Source: an archaeon (GTDB lineage: Archaea > Nanobdellota > Nanobdellia > Woesearchaeales > JAHJEM01). Taken from it: a DNA stretch of 9,962 bases. Below the pieces are notes generated by a model. It searched no databases and was not told the origin of the DNA. It saw only the letters and a program-made list of their open reading frames with translations. Shown piece by piece: positions 1 to 7,325 of this stretch (the first letter of the stretch is position 1; the number at the start of each line of letters is the position of its first letter). The DNA lies in NCBI GenBank assembly GCA_020057445.1, contig JAGVFV010000023.1, positions 1 to 9,962 on the forward strand, written 5' to 3'. Made by a program: the position numbers and the translations under genes.

Positions 1-908
1 CATCCAGCAACGAGACCGACCATGCTTTCGAAATCATTGTTGACCGTCGAGAGCTTCGCGGTCATGATGTCAGGGACAGCTTCAGAGAGCATCTTGGTGT
101 CGATGATTACGTGGACGCCGGGGATCTTGGGGTCGAGGCAGTCTTCGAAGTCAGGCGCCCACATGAAGCCGACACGCGGTCCGGACTGGCTTTGGAAGGT
201 GCTTGCAGCTTCCTCGGCACTCCGTGACCAGACGATGTTCTTCTCGAACTGAGCATAGGTAAGCTGGGAAGACTCGATCCAGTAGAGGAACAGCGTGAGG
301 CTCGGCATGTAGTCGGTCATGATGATCTTGGCGTTCTGGGCAAGGGCTTCCCGTGCGGTCTGGATACCTCTGGTCGCAATTCCCACGTCGCCGCCACGGC
401 TCCAGTCAAGGTAGAATGTGTAGACAGGCTGCGCGCCCATGATGTTCTGGATGCCAAGGACCTCACCGTCAAGAGTTCCGAAGGTGAGATCCGTCGAGCC
501 GCCGATCCACGAATTGGACGCCTGGCCATAGTCCTTGTTCAGGATGATCTTCACGCCGATCTTGTAGGTCTTGTAGTAAAGCGAGTTCGCATTGGGTTCC
601 ATCGAGTAGCCGTTCGCGGCAAAGAGCCCTGCGTAGCCGACCCAGGGGTTGATGGTGACGGTCTTGATCTTGGTGCCGTTCGGGACAGGCTTGAACTTCA
701 TATTGCTCGGGAGTGTGACGGGGGTGGCGTTCTTGCCGGCGGGCTGGTTGGAGGCGACGGGCTGGACTGTGTCCGACTTCCCTGCCCACTCCTTGAAGTT
801 GCTGATGACGCTGGGGTTCTTCGCGATGACGACGATTCCGATGAGGACCGCGATTCCGATGAGAAGGCCAACGAGATTTCTCATGGCCTTAGGATTCGTA
901 GCTGCCAT
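1..908 (-). CDS. Membrane-anchored substrate-binding protein, NMT1/SsuA-like (C-terminus outside window)
   Basis: The frame is open from the ATG at 906-908 to the left edge, giving 302 residues with no stop, so the C-terminus is missing. Residues 10-29 form one hydrophobic segment with no lipobox cysteine, so an uncleaved anchor is likelier than a lipoprotein. After a low-complexity linker (43-65) comes an alpha/beta region. GGSTD (136-140) followed by LTFGTLDGE, the WSRGGDVG stretch (169-176), and a W-x-P-D segment (250-253) resemble the ligand lobes of nitrate/sulfonate/NMT1-type binding proteins. By family it would bind a small solute outside the inner membrane; the ligand cannot be told. 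AAAGGA lies 13 bases before the ATG; the next Met (residue 9) has no such site. It is the last visible gene of the leftward operon, 107 bases after its neighbour. Family assignment is inferred from motifs by eye. Confidence 0.75.
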   Translation of the reverse strand, partial: MAATNPKAMRNLVGLLIGIAVLIGIVVIAKNPSVISNFKEWAGKSDTVQPVASNQPAGKNATPVTLPSNMKFKPVPNGTKIKTVTINPWVGYAGLFAANGYSMEPNANSLYYKTYKIGVKIILNKDYGQASNSWIGGSTDLTFGTLDGEVLGIQNIMGAQPVYTFYLDWSRGGDVGIATRGIQTAREALAQNAKIIMTDYMPSLTLFLYWIESSQLTYAQFEKNIVWSRSAEEAASTFQSQSGPRVGFMWAPDFEDCLDPKIPGVHVIIDTKMLSEAVPDIMTAKLSTVNNDFESMVGLVAG

Positions 909-926
909 TGTACACTTGATCCTTTC

Positions 927-943
927 TCAGGCATGACGCCTGA
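927..943 (-). promoter_or_regulatory. Stem-loop next to the ribosome binding site of the binding-protein gene
   Basis: Read on the minus strand, TCAGGC-GTCAT-GCCTGA is a perfect 6-bp stem with a 5-base loop. It ends directly beside the AGAAAGGA ribosome binding site of the gene at 1-908. Its place in the operon's longest internal gap suggests an mRNA-stabilising or translation-tuning hairpin. That function is inference. Confidence 0.4.
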
Positions 944-1000
944 AACTTTGTCCCGATGCTCGTTTGAGATCAGGATTCTTCTGAATGTGGCACAGATCCG

Positions 1001-1015
1001 GACATGGATCATGTC
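1001..1015 (-). repeat. Inverted repeat directly after a stop codon
   Basis: GACATG-GAT-CATGTC is a perfect 6-bp inverted repeat with a 3-base spacer, touching the TAG stop (1016-1018) of the upstream gene. There is no T-run, so it is not a classical terminator. It may be an RNA processing or 3'-end protection hairpin. Confidence 0.35.
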
Positions 1016-2065
1016 CTACTTGTTCGCTTCCTTTTCCTTCTTTCCCTTGACACCGAGCAGCGAAGCGATGGTGCTGCTTGCAGGAGCAGGCATACCAGCC
1101 TGAGCAGGGAGGACTTCCTTGTCAGGGACAACGATTTCCTCGCCGCGAGAGAGCCGATCGATCTGGCGTTCCCACTCTTCGACGAGCTCCTGACCCCTGT
1201 TGACGGCGATGCCACGGCGGGCGCGAACGCTTGCGTAAGCGCTCTCCTGGCTCTGAAGCACCGCATCCAGGTTGGTCACCCAGTGATTGAACTGGCTGTT
1301 CACTTCCATCTGGGCAGCGTTGAAGAGTTTGATCTCTTCATTGTCTGCGAAGAGGCCGAGCGCACCGGTGACAGCTCGCTGGACAATCCCAGACAACTTG
1401 AGCTCACGACGCGCGATGTCGAGCTTTGCGTCCATCTCCTTCTGCTTGGCCCTTGCTATCTGGCGAAGCTTGACCAGACCAGCCTTGAGCCGCTCGAGTA
1501 TCTTGATCTTATCTTGAGTCTGCCCGACCGCCTTTTCGTACTCAGCTGCTGCGGTCAGCGACGACTCTGCCTCGATTTGGGAACCCTCAGGGCTCTTCTT
1601 GTGGTAGCGGGCTTCCTCAAGTGCGTCCGCCATCTTTCCTTGGAATTCGGTAATCTCACTGTTGGTCGCGTTGATCGCTTCTTGCATCTCGGTCTCGCTG
1701 ACCTCGATCGCATTCACGCGGTACCCGATGTCTTCCTGGACAGACTCCATGATACCGATGGGGTCGATCTTGATGATCTGCCTGGTCAACGCACGCGGGA
1801 TCGCCCTGATGAAGAGCGCTCCGACTGTACGCATCTTCCAGCCAGTGTACATCAGGACCGAGAAGAGTCCGCCGTAGATGACGAGCTTGAAAAGGTTGGT
1901 GATGATGCCGGTGAGGCTCTGGATCCCACCGATGAGGGCAGGCCCGACCGAGTTCAGGAACAGGAGAGCAAGGACGCCTGCAACAGCAACCCAGATCCCT
2001 GACCACAGCTTCTTATTCTCAAAGATAGCCATGGCTTTCTGGTTTGTCGAAATGTCGATAGCCAT
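1016..2065 (-). CDS. Two-TM membrane protein with long coiled-coil helices
   Basis: The product has 349 residues. Two hydrophobic stretches at about 20-38 and 45-76 are probable membrane spans. Then come a basic patch (R79-R95), a long charged helical region (about 105-225) with coiled-coil character, a second helical region (about 245-308), and a Pro/Ala-rich, Lys-rich tail (319-349). The layout recalls PspA-like or other membrane-tethered coiled-coil proteins, but I see no diagnostic motif and do not assign a family. The ATG at 2063-2065 is chosen because AGAAAGGAAA lies just upstream; an in-frame Met 20 codons earlier (2125) would overlap the previous gene and has no better site. It starts 22 bases after the 2088-2846 gene. 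Its helices could pair with that equally coiled-coil neighbour and link to the anchored binding protein downstream; this is inference. Confidence 0.85.
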   Translation of the reverse strand: MAIDISTNQKAMAIFENKKLWSGIWVAVAGVLALLFLNSVGPALIGGIQSLTGIITNLFKLVIYGGLFSVLMYTGWKMRTVGALFIRAIPRALTRQIIKIDPIGIMESVQEDIGYRVNAIEVSETEMQEAINATNSEITEFQGKMADALEEARYHKKSPEGSQIEAESSLTAAAEYEKAVGQTQDKIKILERLKAGLVKLRQIARAKQKEMDAKLDIARRELKLSGIVQRAVTGALGLFADNEEIKLFNAAQMEVNSQFNHWVTNLDAVLQSQESAYASVRARRGIAVNRGQELVEEWERQIDRLSRGEEIVVPDKEVLPAQAGMPAPASSTIASLLGVKGKKEKEANK

Positions 2066-2080
2066 GTGAGTTTCCTTTCT

Positions 2081-2097
2081 CTTCGCTTTATGCGAAG
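2081..2097 (-). repeat. Small hairpin over the stop codon of the coiled-coil gene
   Basis: CTTCGC-TTTAT-GCGAAG is a perfect 6-bp stem with a 5-base loop that contains the TAA stop (2088-2090). It sits in the 22-base gap before the next ribosome binding site, so it could affect translational coupling. Function is unproven. Confidence 0.3.
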
Positions 2098-2846
2098 ATC
2101 TTTCGGACTGCTTCGGCCTCTTCACTCACTTCCTTGCGGAGAGTATCCAAGGCCACTTCGCCCCTGCGCACCATGTCAACGATGCGCGTGATCTCGCTGC
2201 GGTCCTTGTCCTCCATCTCCTTGCGTTCGAGCTCAAGAGCGTCGAGCCTGGCCTTGATGCTTTCGAGCTGACTCTGAAGCGTGCTCTCTTCAGTGCCGAT
2301 CTCCTGAAGCCTGTTCTGCCGCTTCGAAGTCACACTTGCCTGGGCTGCCCTCGATGCCTCATCGAGCTCTCCGCGCTTCTCGTCCACCCACGACAACCGC
2401 TTCTTTGCGATGACAGGGACGTCGGACGGGTTGAGCTTCGCAAGTCCACAGGTGCTCGCGATCGCGGCGGTCTTGACTTGCGCGTTTGGAGCGGCGGCGA
2501 TGAAAGAGACATATCCGAGAAAGATGTCCAGATAACCAGGAGGGGTCGTTTCCTGGTTCATCTCTCCCCGGAAAGAGGCGATAGTGTCAGGATCTGCGGT
2601 GATGGACATGCTCGGTTTCGCAGATGGAGGTGCAGGCGTTGCAGGCGCAGCAGTCGGCTTCTTCCCACCCGCAAGCAGAGTCATAAGATCGTCTGATCTC
2701 TGGGCTGAAGACGGTGTCTGCGGTGGACTGTACACAGGAGCCGAGGGAGGAAGTGATTCCTCTCTCTCTTCAATTCTTTTGTCTTCGGGCTGATCCGGAT
2801 TGAAGGTCGGATCAAACTTCTTCCGAAGACCCTTTACGATTCCCAT
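2088..2846 (-). CDS. Proline-rich coiled-coil protein, function unknown
   Basis: The product has 252 residues with no signal peptide or membrane span, so it is probably cytoplasmic. Residues 1-30 are highly charged. Residues 32-80 form a Pro/Ala/Ser-rich disordered linker. Residues 100-145 look like a small globular region (TPPGYLDIFLGYVSFI and following). Residues 150-215 are a charged coiled coil with Leu/Ile heptad spacing, ending in short helices (216-252). AAGGAG sits 7 bases before the ATG. The gene lies 12 bases after its upstream neighbour and 22 before the next, so translational coupling is likely. Both it and the two-TM protein downstream are built around coiled coils, which fits direct partnership. 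No family recognised. Confidence 0.85.
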   Translation of the reverse strand: MGIVKGLRKKFDPTFNPDQPEDKRIEEREESLPPSAPVYSPPQTPSSAQRSDDLMTLLAGGKKPTAAPATPAPPSAKPSMSITADPDTIASFRGEMNQETTPPGYLDIFLGYVSFIAAAPNAQVKTAAIASTCGLAKLNPSDVPVIAKKRLSWVDEKRGELDEASRAAQASVTSKRQNRLQEIGTEESTLQSQLESIKARLDALELERKEMEDKDRSEITRIVDMVRRGEVALDTLRKEVSEEAEAVRKIFA

Positions 2847-2858
2847 CTTGTTCTCCTT

Positions 2859-3203
2859 CTAGGATTCCTCTGTCGAGAGAATCCTTGCCTTGTAGGCTCG
2901 TACCTTGAGAGCAGAGCCTGACTTTCTGTCACGGACCCACTTATGCGCAGTCTCCCAGATCTCGACAAGCATTCCAGGCTCGAGGATCCTTCCGAAGTCT
3001 GTGAAGACTTTCGGATTATTGTGATCGAACGTGGCTTCGTTCTGCGGAAATGCAGAAGGAAGGATATCAGGGAATCCTTCTACGAGCGTATACGTCCGAT
3101 ACACGAACTTGACCTTTGTCCTGTAACGAGGTCCAGTCTGGATCTGGTGCATTGTATCTGGAGGTCCGTTTGCATTAGATTCTTTTCGCCTAAACCAATT
3201 CAT
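2859..3203 (-). CDS. Small protein of unknown function (114 aa)
   Basis: There is a strong GGAGGAGG-type ribosome binding site just before the ATG at 3201-3203, and a TAG stop at 2859-2861. The product is soluble-looking and begins with a basic, polar stretch (residues 1-30). Residues 28-45 and 73-110 are rich in alternating hydrophobic and charged residues, suggesting beta strands. The segment LEPGMLVEIWETAHKW has the feel of a small SH3/KOW-like beta-barrel, but that is only an impression. It has no signal peptide, although both ends of the operon encode envelope proteins, so it may be a cytoplasmic adaptor. No family recognised. Confidence 0.8.
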   Translation of the reverse strand: MNWFRRKESNANGPPDTMHQIQTGPRYRTKVKFVYRTYTLVEGFPDILPSAFPQNEATFDHNNPKVFTDFGRILEPGMLVEIWETAHKWVRDRKSGSALKVRAYKARILSTEES

Positions 3204-3237
3204 TCTTCACCTCCTCCCCTGGTATGGCAAGGTAAAC

Positions 3238-3927
3238 CTAGAACGTGTAGCTGATGCCGATCCTTCCCCAAAAAGTATCCTTGAAGAGGTCACTCAGGCC
3301 ATACTGATAGACCACGGCCGGATCGACGGTGAACTTGCGATAGGTGAATGGGGATGTGATACGACCTTGGACAATCCCCCACGAATGGCTTCCCCAGTAT
3401 TCGCCGTTCGTGAGTGTGATGTCGCTAGTGATGGGATGTTTCGCTAACGAAATAGCTTGGCTGATGTTGCCCTCAGCATGCCACCAATGGCGTACACCGG
3501 TATCCTTGACACAGGTGAGCGTCGGGCTGAACCGGATCGGAACTATGACCTTACCGTAAGTCTCATTCGAGTTGGGGAGACCGGGCTGGTTGTGGAAGCC
3601 AAGGTAAGTCCAGCCGATAGCGATGGGGAACGTGCCAATCTTGCGGTCGATCTCAATGGTGCCGTCGGTCTCGTTACATTTCTGCTGCCAGATATCGTAG
3701 TTGGAAAATCCGACAAGCAGAAGATCGGATCCGAAAGCAAGGTTGCCGAAGAGGACAGTTGCCTGGGGCTGGACAGACACTGGGTGATCAGGGTTCATGC
3801 TGACATCCAATCCACGGAGCATGTACCTGCTGACGAAGTCTGACTTGAGTGTGATCGCGGGGCTCTTGGCGAAAGAAGTTGTCGTGATGACGAGCAGGAC
3901 GGCGAACAGCGCAGTGATCCGTTTCAT
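3238..3927 (-). CDS. Outer-membrane beta-barrel-like protein with signal peptide
   Basis: The product has 229 residues. Residues 1-20 are a Sec signal peptide: a basic start (MKR), a hydrophobic core, and a likely signal peptidase I site after SFA. The mature part has alternating strands with aromatic girdles. It opens with a serine-arginine-tyrosine then RG motif (VSRYMLRGLDVS, about 32-43), reminiscent of the Gcw_chp/TIGR02001 family of small uncharacterised Gram-negative proteins. It ends in ISYTF; a terminal aromatic is the classic BAM recognition signal of outer-membrane proteins. AAAGGAGC precedes the ATG. It is the first gene of the leftward operon, with the next gene 34 bases on. Outer-membrane location is strongly suggested; the exact family is less certain. 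Such a protein is not expected in an archaeon. Confidence 0.8.
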   Translation of the reverse strand: MKRITALFAVLLVITTTSFAKSPAITLKSDFVSRYMLRGLDVSMNPDHPVSVQPQATVLFGNLAFGSDLLLVGFSNYDIWQQKCNETDGTIEIDRKIGTFPIAIGWTYLGFHNQPGLPNSNETYGKVIVPIRFSPTLTCVKDTGVRHWWHAEGNISQAISLAKHPITSDITLTNGEYWGSHSWGIVQGRITSPFTYRKFTVDPAVVYQYGLSDLFKDTFWGRIGISYTF

Positions 3928-4026
3928 CGATAGCTCCTTTCAAATTGTTGAGATATCGCTTTGGTCAGGTTGGTTGCCTGTGGGCAGAGAGGTCGTTTGA
4001 ATATCGAAGGTTGTCGCCTCCTTTCT

Positions 4027-4116
4027 TGTTAAGCGGTGTTCTGTGGTTTTCTGCGTTTTCCGCGGCGGAATACCTGTATTTCGGGTTTTCCGTATGTTAA
4101 GCGCTGTTTTCTAGTG
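4027..4116. repeat. Repeat cluster: two TGTTAAGCG copies and repeated GTTTTC boxes
   Basis: TGTTAAGCG occurs at 4027-4035 and 4095-4103, 68 bases apart, each followed by a similar TGTTCT/TGTTTTCT tract. GTTTTC occurs at 4046-4051, 4055-4060, 4085-4090 and 4106-4111. The dyad TTCCGC-G-GCGGAA lies between them at 4058-4070. The cluster is 110-190 bases upstream of the beta-barrel gene, so it may be a regulator-binding or promoter region; iterons are a weaker alternative. Confidence 0.4.
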
Positions 4117-4383
4117 TTCCATCTATTGAGAATCAGATCCTGCTAGAGGTACTTCAAGTACGTAGCCGAGCGCTAAGGGTCACTTAGTCATCTCCTTCCA
4201 AACAGCTCTTCCTTAATGAAACGAGTCCATTTGGGCGGACAAGGCTTGGAAATGCATTTATTGCATGACTCTAGGTTTGTCCTTGGTTGTTGTGTGTGTA
4301 GTTTTGAATGTGAGCGGTGATCTATGTATGGAGGCAATTACCTTAAGTTTGTGCATGCCATCTTGAAGAGCGATGTGATAGTG

Positions 4384-4421
4384 AAAAAACCTTCGATCCC
4401 CATTTCCCGTTTTGCCGAAGG
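4384..4421 (-). terminator. Possible rho-independent terminator for leftward transcription
   Basis: On the minus strand CCTTCG pairs with CGAAGG (4416-4421 with 4390-4395) across a 20-base loop, directly followed by six T (4384-4389). The T-run is convincing, but the stem is short and the loop long. No leftward gene is seen to its right before 4635, so what it would terminate is unclear. Confidence 0.3.
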
Positions 4422-4610
4422 CATGATGCGGAAATGAAGAGGACCTTCCAATCGTGTTCTCTTCTCCTCGTTATACGTTATCATATTTTATTAACTCAGT
4501 AGTGACAAAAGAATGTCATTCTATTTAAAAATGTTTTGTTTTTCCAGAAATCCGGAGTCAACCACACTCCGCAGGCAAGTCATGAAAGAAAAATGGAAAA
4601 GAGCGAAAGA

Positions 4611-4644
4611 TTTATAAAATAATTACAACTTCTAAGTGGTAATT
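4611..4644 (+). promoter_or_regulatory. Archaeal-type promoter of the AAA+ gene (TATA box plus dyad)
   Basis: TTTATAAAA at 4611-4619, preceded by purines, matches an archaeal TATA box. The usual spacing of about 26 bases puts the transcription start near 4641, four bases from the ATG at 4645, giving an essentially leaderless mRNA. A perfect dyad, ATAATTAC (4619-4626) and GTAATTAT (4639-4646), starts at the end of the TATA box and ends in the start codon. It is a plausible operator. Confidence 0.65.
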
Positions 4645-6717
4645 ATGACTGATATCCCTTTAGCGGAAATTGTGGCGAATGGTGATTTCACCAAGACAAG
4701 CATCCAACCAGGCATGTGGGTGTATTATCAGTATTCAATTGAAGAAAAAATCCCTGAAAAATCGCTTTCTCCGGAAATGAGAGGAAGTCTCTCGACGATC
4801 GAAGAGAGGATCGCTTCTCTTGAAAGTGAATTAAGGGTTTCGGTCGCTGACCGTGCGGGCAGCAATTTCGTCGGCAGATCACCTGACCTTATCAAGAAAG
4901 ATATGGAAGATGCTTCTGCTGGAAAAAGGATCCTGACGACAAGAAAAATCCCGAAGGAGGCGTATGGCCTTGTCGACCAGGTATATTTTGAAGACGACGT
5001 CTGGCAGACGCAGATAAGGAAATTTGCAACAAGCGTCCCTGCAGAAAGATTGCAATTCATCGAATATAGAGAAATACCTGCAGTCGAACCTGGCCAGGTA
5101 TATGAGATAAGAATCCCTCCGATACAGACCATTGCAGGAGAGATAGCGAAGTCAATCCCGTTCTTTGGAAAGGATGATGATGCTGAACGGATCGTCCAGG
5201 CAGAGGTCGTCACATCATCTACAACGCACGCTAATGCTCTTGTCTATCTGCAGAGCCTTGACAAGAAGACGCTCTTTGGCATAGACGCATCAAAGCTGCC
5301 GGCTCGACCGAAGAAGACGCTCGAGGAGCTGAACGCGAATGAACCGGTTTCCATCACAAGGACTCCGGACGGCATTCCTGTTCTTACTGCTGCACAGCAG
5401 AAACTGGTGAGGCAATATGGAGGTACATCGCAGACAGTAAAAGGCACGCTCGAACCCGGGCAAGAACGATCTCCTATAATCACCGTCGAATGGCCATACA
5501 AGTCACCTCGTCAGCTTGCAGCAAAGATCGAAGAGATCATCAAAGGACAAGATAAGATGGTCAGGGATTTTGCCACAGGACTTTATTCCCATCATGCACT
5601 GATGAGCCTTGTGCTTTCAGGAATGGATCCTGAGGAATTGGCAAAGATCCTGATAAAACAGAAAAAGAGGAATATCTTCATCATCGGCCCGACAGGGACA
5701 GGAAAGACAGAAGGGGCAAGGACTGGCGCGGAATATCTGGGCGTGCCATTCTTCGAAGAGAAGGTCAAGGCCCAGACTCCTGAAGGATACAAGGGCAAGA
5801 ATTCGTCGGAGATGTTCAAAGTCCTTGCCAAGGAAAAAGACAATCCCATGCTTCCATTCTCTGTCTTTTTGATGGATGAATTTGACAAGCTCGCATTGCG
5901 GGAACAAGGGCTGCAAGAGGATCTGCAGGACCTATACATCCCTTGGATCGAAGGATCAAGGATTGTCGTGCCGCACGAATCAGGCGAATTTGAGATTAAT
6001 ACCAAGTACATGCTCTTCATCGCAGCAGGTGCATTCCATGGGACGACGACGAATCCCGGCCTTGATGAGATCATCGCGTATCGTAAGGGCATTGAACTGA
6101 ATAAATACAAGGCAGACGAGCGACGTCAAATCTTAGATGAACTGTATGCTGATGTGACTCGTGAGGATCTCTTGAATTTCGGTTTCAAGAAAGAGCTTCT
6201 TGCACGATTCCCGATAATCACGGCCACGCGCCATCTCACAAGGGATGTCATCATGGAAATAATGAAGCATGGAAAGAAATCTCCCATAGGGGGCGAGATG
6301 GACCTCTTGAAGTATTCTCCAGACTTTGGCGTCAATATTGACATCGCAGAAAAAGTCTACGATATCATCGCAGATATGAGCGTCCATCTTGGCACTGGAG
6401 GAAGAGCGCTTGAAGAGGCGGCCGTCGATCTCACAGAAGAGATCAAATGGAACATCGACGAATACAGGGCGCGGAATGGAGGCAAGTTCACCATCACGCC
6501 AGAATATGCGCTTGAACGGCTTCGGGAAAAGCTTCCGCAAGGGTATGAGATCAAGTCGACGCAGGAAGCGCCTCAAGTCAATCCAGAAGGCGCAGTCAAG
6601 GCGGGTCCGTTGAAAACAGCAGATGACGCAAAGACCTATCAATCGCCTGATGAGGGTTCATCAAGCACATCCGCTCCAGCTGATCCTGCACCTTCTGCTG
6701 ATCCTCCATCGGCATAG
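4645..6717 (+). CDS. ClpX/HslU-type AAA+ ATPase with novel N-terminal region
   Basis: The product has 690 residues. Residues 1-about 295 match nothing I recognise; a short coiled coil lies near 45-60. The ATPase part follows ClpX order: an IIKGQDK segment just ahead of the core, Walker A GPTGTGKT (348-355), an aromatic pore loop GYKG (381-384; GYVG in ClpX), Walker B FLMDEFDK (408-415), sensor 1 in LFIAAGAF (457-464), the arginine-finger-like ARFPI (R521), and sensor 2 GTGGR (R587). It should act as an ATP-driven unfoldase ring. Missing are the ClpX zinc-binding domain and an IGF-type ClpP-docking tripeptide. The tail (about 640-690) is Pro/Ser/Ala-rich and probably disordered. An in-frame GTG at 4636 is possible, but the TATA spacing favours the ATG at 4645. 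It converges on the 6729-7298 gene with an 11-base gap. No protease is nearby, so the partner is unknown. Confidence 0.88.
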   Translation: MTDIPLAEIVANGDFTKTSIQPGMWVYYQYSIEEKIPEKSLSPEMRGSLSTIEERIASLESELRVSVADRAGSNFVGRSPDLIKKDMEDASAGKRILTTRKIPKEAYGLVDQVYFEDDVWQTQIRKFATSVPAERLQFIEYREIPAVEPGQVYEIRIPPIQTIAGEIAKSIPFFGKDDDAERIVQAEVVTSSTTHANALVYLQSLDKKTLFGIDASKLPARPKKTLEELNANEPVSITRTPDGIPVLTAAQQKLVRQYGGTSQTVKGTLEPGQERSPIITVEWPYKSPRQLAAKIEEIIKGQDKMVRDFATGLYSHHALMSLVLSGMDPEELAKILIKQKKRNIFIIGPTGTGKTEGARTGAEYLGVPFFEEKVKAQTPEGYKGKNSSEMFKVLAKEKDNPMLPFSVFLMDEFDKLALREQGLQEDLQDLYIPWIEGSRIVVPHESGEFEINTKYMLFIAAGAFHGTTTNPGLDEIIAYRKGIELNKYKADERRQILDELYADVTREDLLNFGFKKELLARFPIITATRHLTRDVIMEIMKHGKKSPIGGEMDLLKYSPDFGVNIDIAEKVYDIIADMSVHLGTGGRALEEAAVDLTEEIKWNIDEYRARNGGKFTITPEYALERLREKLPQGYEIKSTQEAPQVNPEGAVKAGPLKTADDAKTYQSPDEGSSSTSAPADPAPSADPPSA

Positions 6718-6728
6718 CTGCGACTGAG

Positions 6729-7298
6729 CTAATATTCCCAGGAAAAATATTCTCGCCTGATGTGGTTGTACGCCCTTCGTAAAGGGGATTCCTTCTTGAG
6801 GAGTGCAGGGCTAGAGTCCTTCAGATACATCGAGCTTGCGAGGGAGAGGAATCCTAGCCCGGTGATCGCATGCTGTATTCCGTCTTTGATCGGTTCTCCT
6901 GTGAGGATGTAATTGACGATGTCGTATGCTGTCTTTCCGACAAAGGCAAGCCCTGTCAGGAAGACGGGCAGCCTTATCGCCTTGTTGTATTTTCGTGCAA
7001 AGCCATATCCGTCATCTGCAGCATTATCTATAGACGTGTTGAGGTCCCCTCGCCAGCCTGCGAAGTTGAGGACGCCGTCTGCACCGTCGATCGCCATCCC
7101 TGATATGAACCCGGCTAAGAATGTTCCTGCGAGTCCTAATCCGAGATAGGTCCCCAAGGTCGCAGTCCCTATCTTTCCTGCGAATTGGGAGATCGTGGTT
7201 ACCTTGTAGAGCCTGTCTTCTGGTATGCTCTGGCCGATGTGCGCATAGGTCCTGCTAACCAGTTCATCTAATCCCAGCATCGTCTGTTTCATTGTCAT
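6729..7298 (-). CDS. Small integral membrane protein, function unknown (189 aa)
   Basis: Residues 1-35 are polar. Hydrophobic segments lie at about 45-70 (glycine-rich, GLGLAGTFLAGFISG), 110-132 and 141-158, followed by a basic, tyrosine-rich C-terminus ending in FSWEY. This suggests three membrane spans. A polar loop (71-107) rich in Asp, Asn and Gly separates spans one and two; its DGADG and DNAADDG patches are striking acidic clusters. The ATG at 7296-7298 has a TATA-like element about 35 bases upstream, giving a leader of only a few bases. It converges on the AAA+ gene and diverges from the 7479 gene. No family recognised. Confidence 0.8.
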   Translation of the reverse strand: MTMKQTMLGLDELVSRTYAHIGQSIPEDRLYKVTTISQFAGKIGTATLGTYLGLGLAGTFLAGFISGMAIDGADGVLNFAGWRGDLNTSIDNAADDGYGFARKYNKAIRLPVFLTGLAFVGKTAYDIVNYILTGEPIKDGIQHAITGLGFLSLASSMYLKDSSPALLKKESPLRRAYNHIRREYFSWEY

Positions 7299-7325
7299 CG
7301 TAGGTCACAGAGACCGTGATGCTTT

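Larger units (their letters stand above)
3928..4635. other. Gene-poor intergenic region between bacterial-like and archaeal-like halves
   Basis: I see no convincing gene in these 708 bases. Besides the repeats and hairpins listed separately, there are small dyads. GTACTT-C-AAGTAC is at 4149-4161, CTAAG-GGTCA-CTTAG at 4173-4187, and GGACAA at 4237-4242 pairs with TTGTCC at 4277-4282, with an inner ATGCA/TGCAT hairpin (4252-4266). On the minus strand an AAAGGAGG sequence (about 4017-4024) sits well upstream of the beta-barrel gene without a usual start codon after it. Any transition between the two genomic styles lies in this region. Confidence 0.6.

Noticed and set aside
1004..2002. Long plus-strand open frame of 332 codons
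   Set aside because: It lies antisense to the 1016-2065 gene, has no ribosome binding site, and its repetitive Leu/Asp/Arg content is typical of the mirror frame of a helical protein. The minus frame has clear start signals and fits the operon.
3946..4024. Possible leader peptide upstream of the beta-barrel gene on the minus strand
   Set aside because: There is an AAAGGAGG site, but no ATG, GTG or TTG follows at proper distance; only an ATT would serve, about 14 bases away.
3928..4635. CRISPR array in the gene-poor region
   Set aside because: The repeats are short (6-9 bases), unevenly spaced and lack spacers of constant length.
4638..4660. GTG at 4636 as start of the AAA+ gene
   Set aside because: The TATA box places the transcript start near 4641, downstream of the GTG, and no ribosome binding site precedes it.
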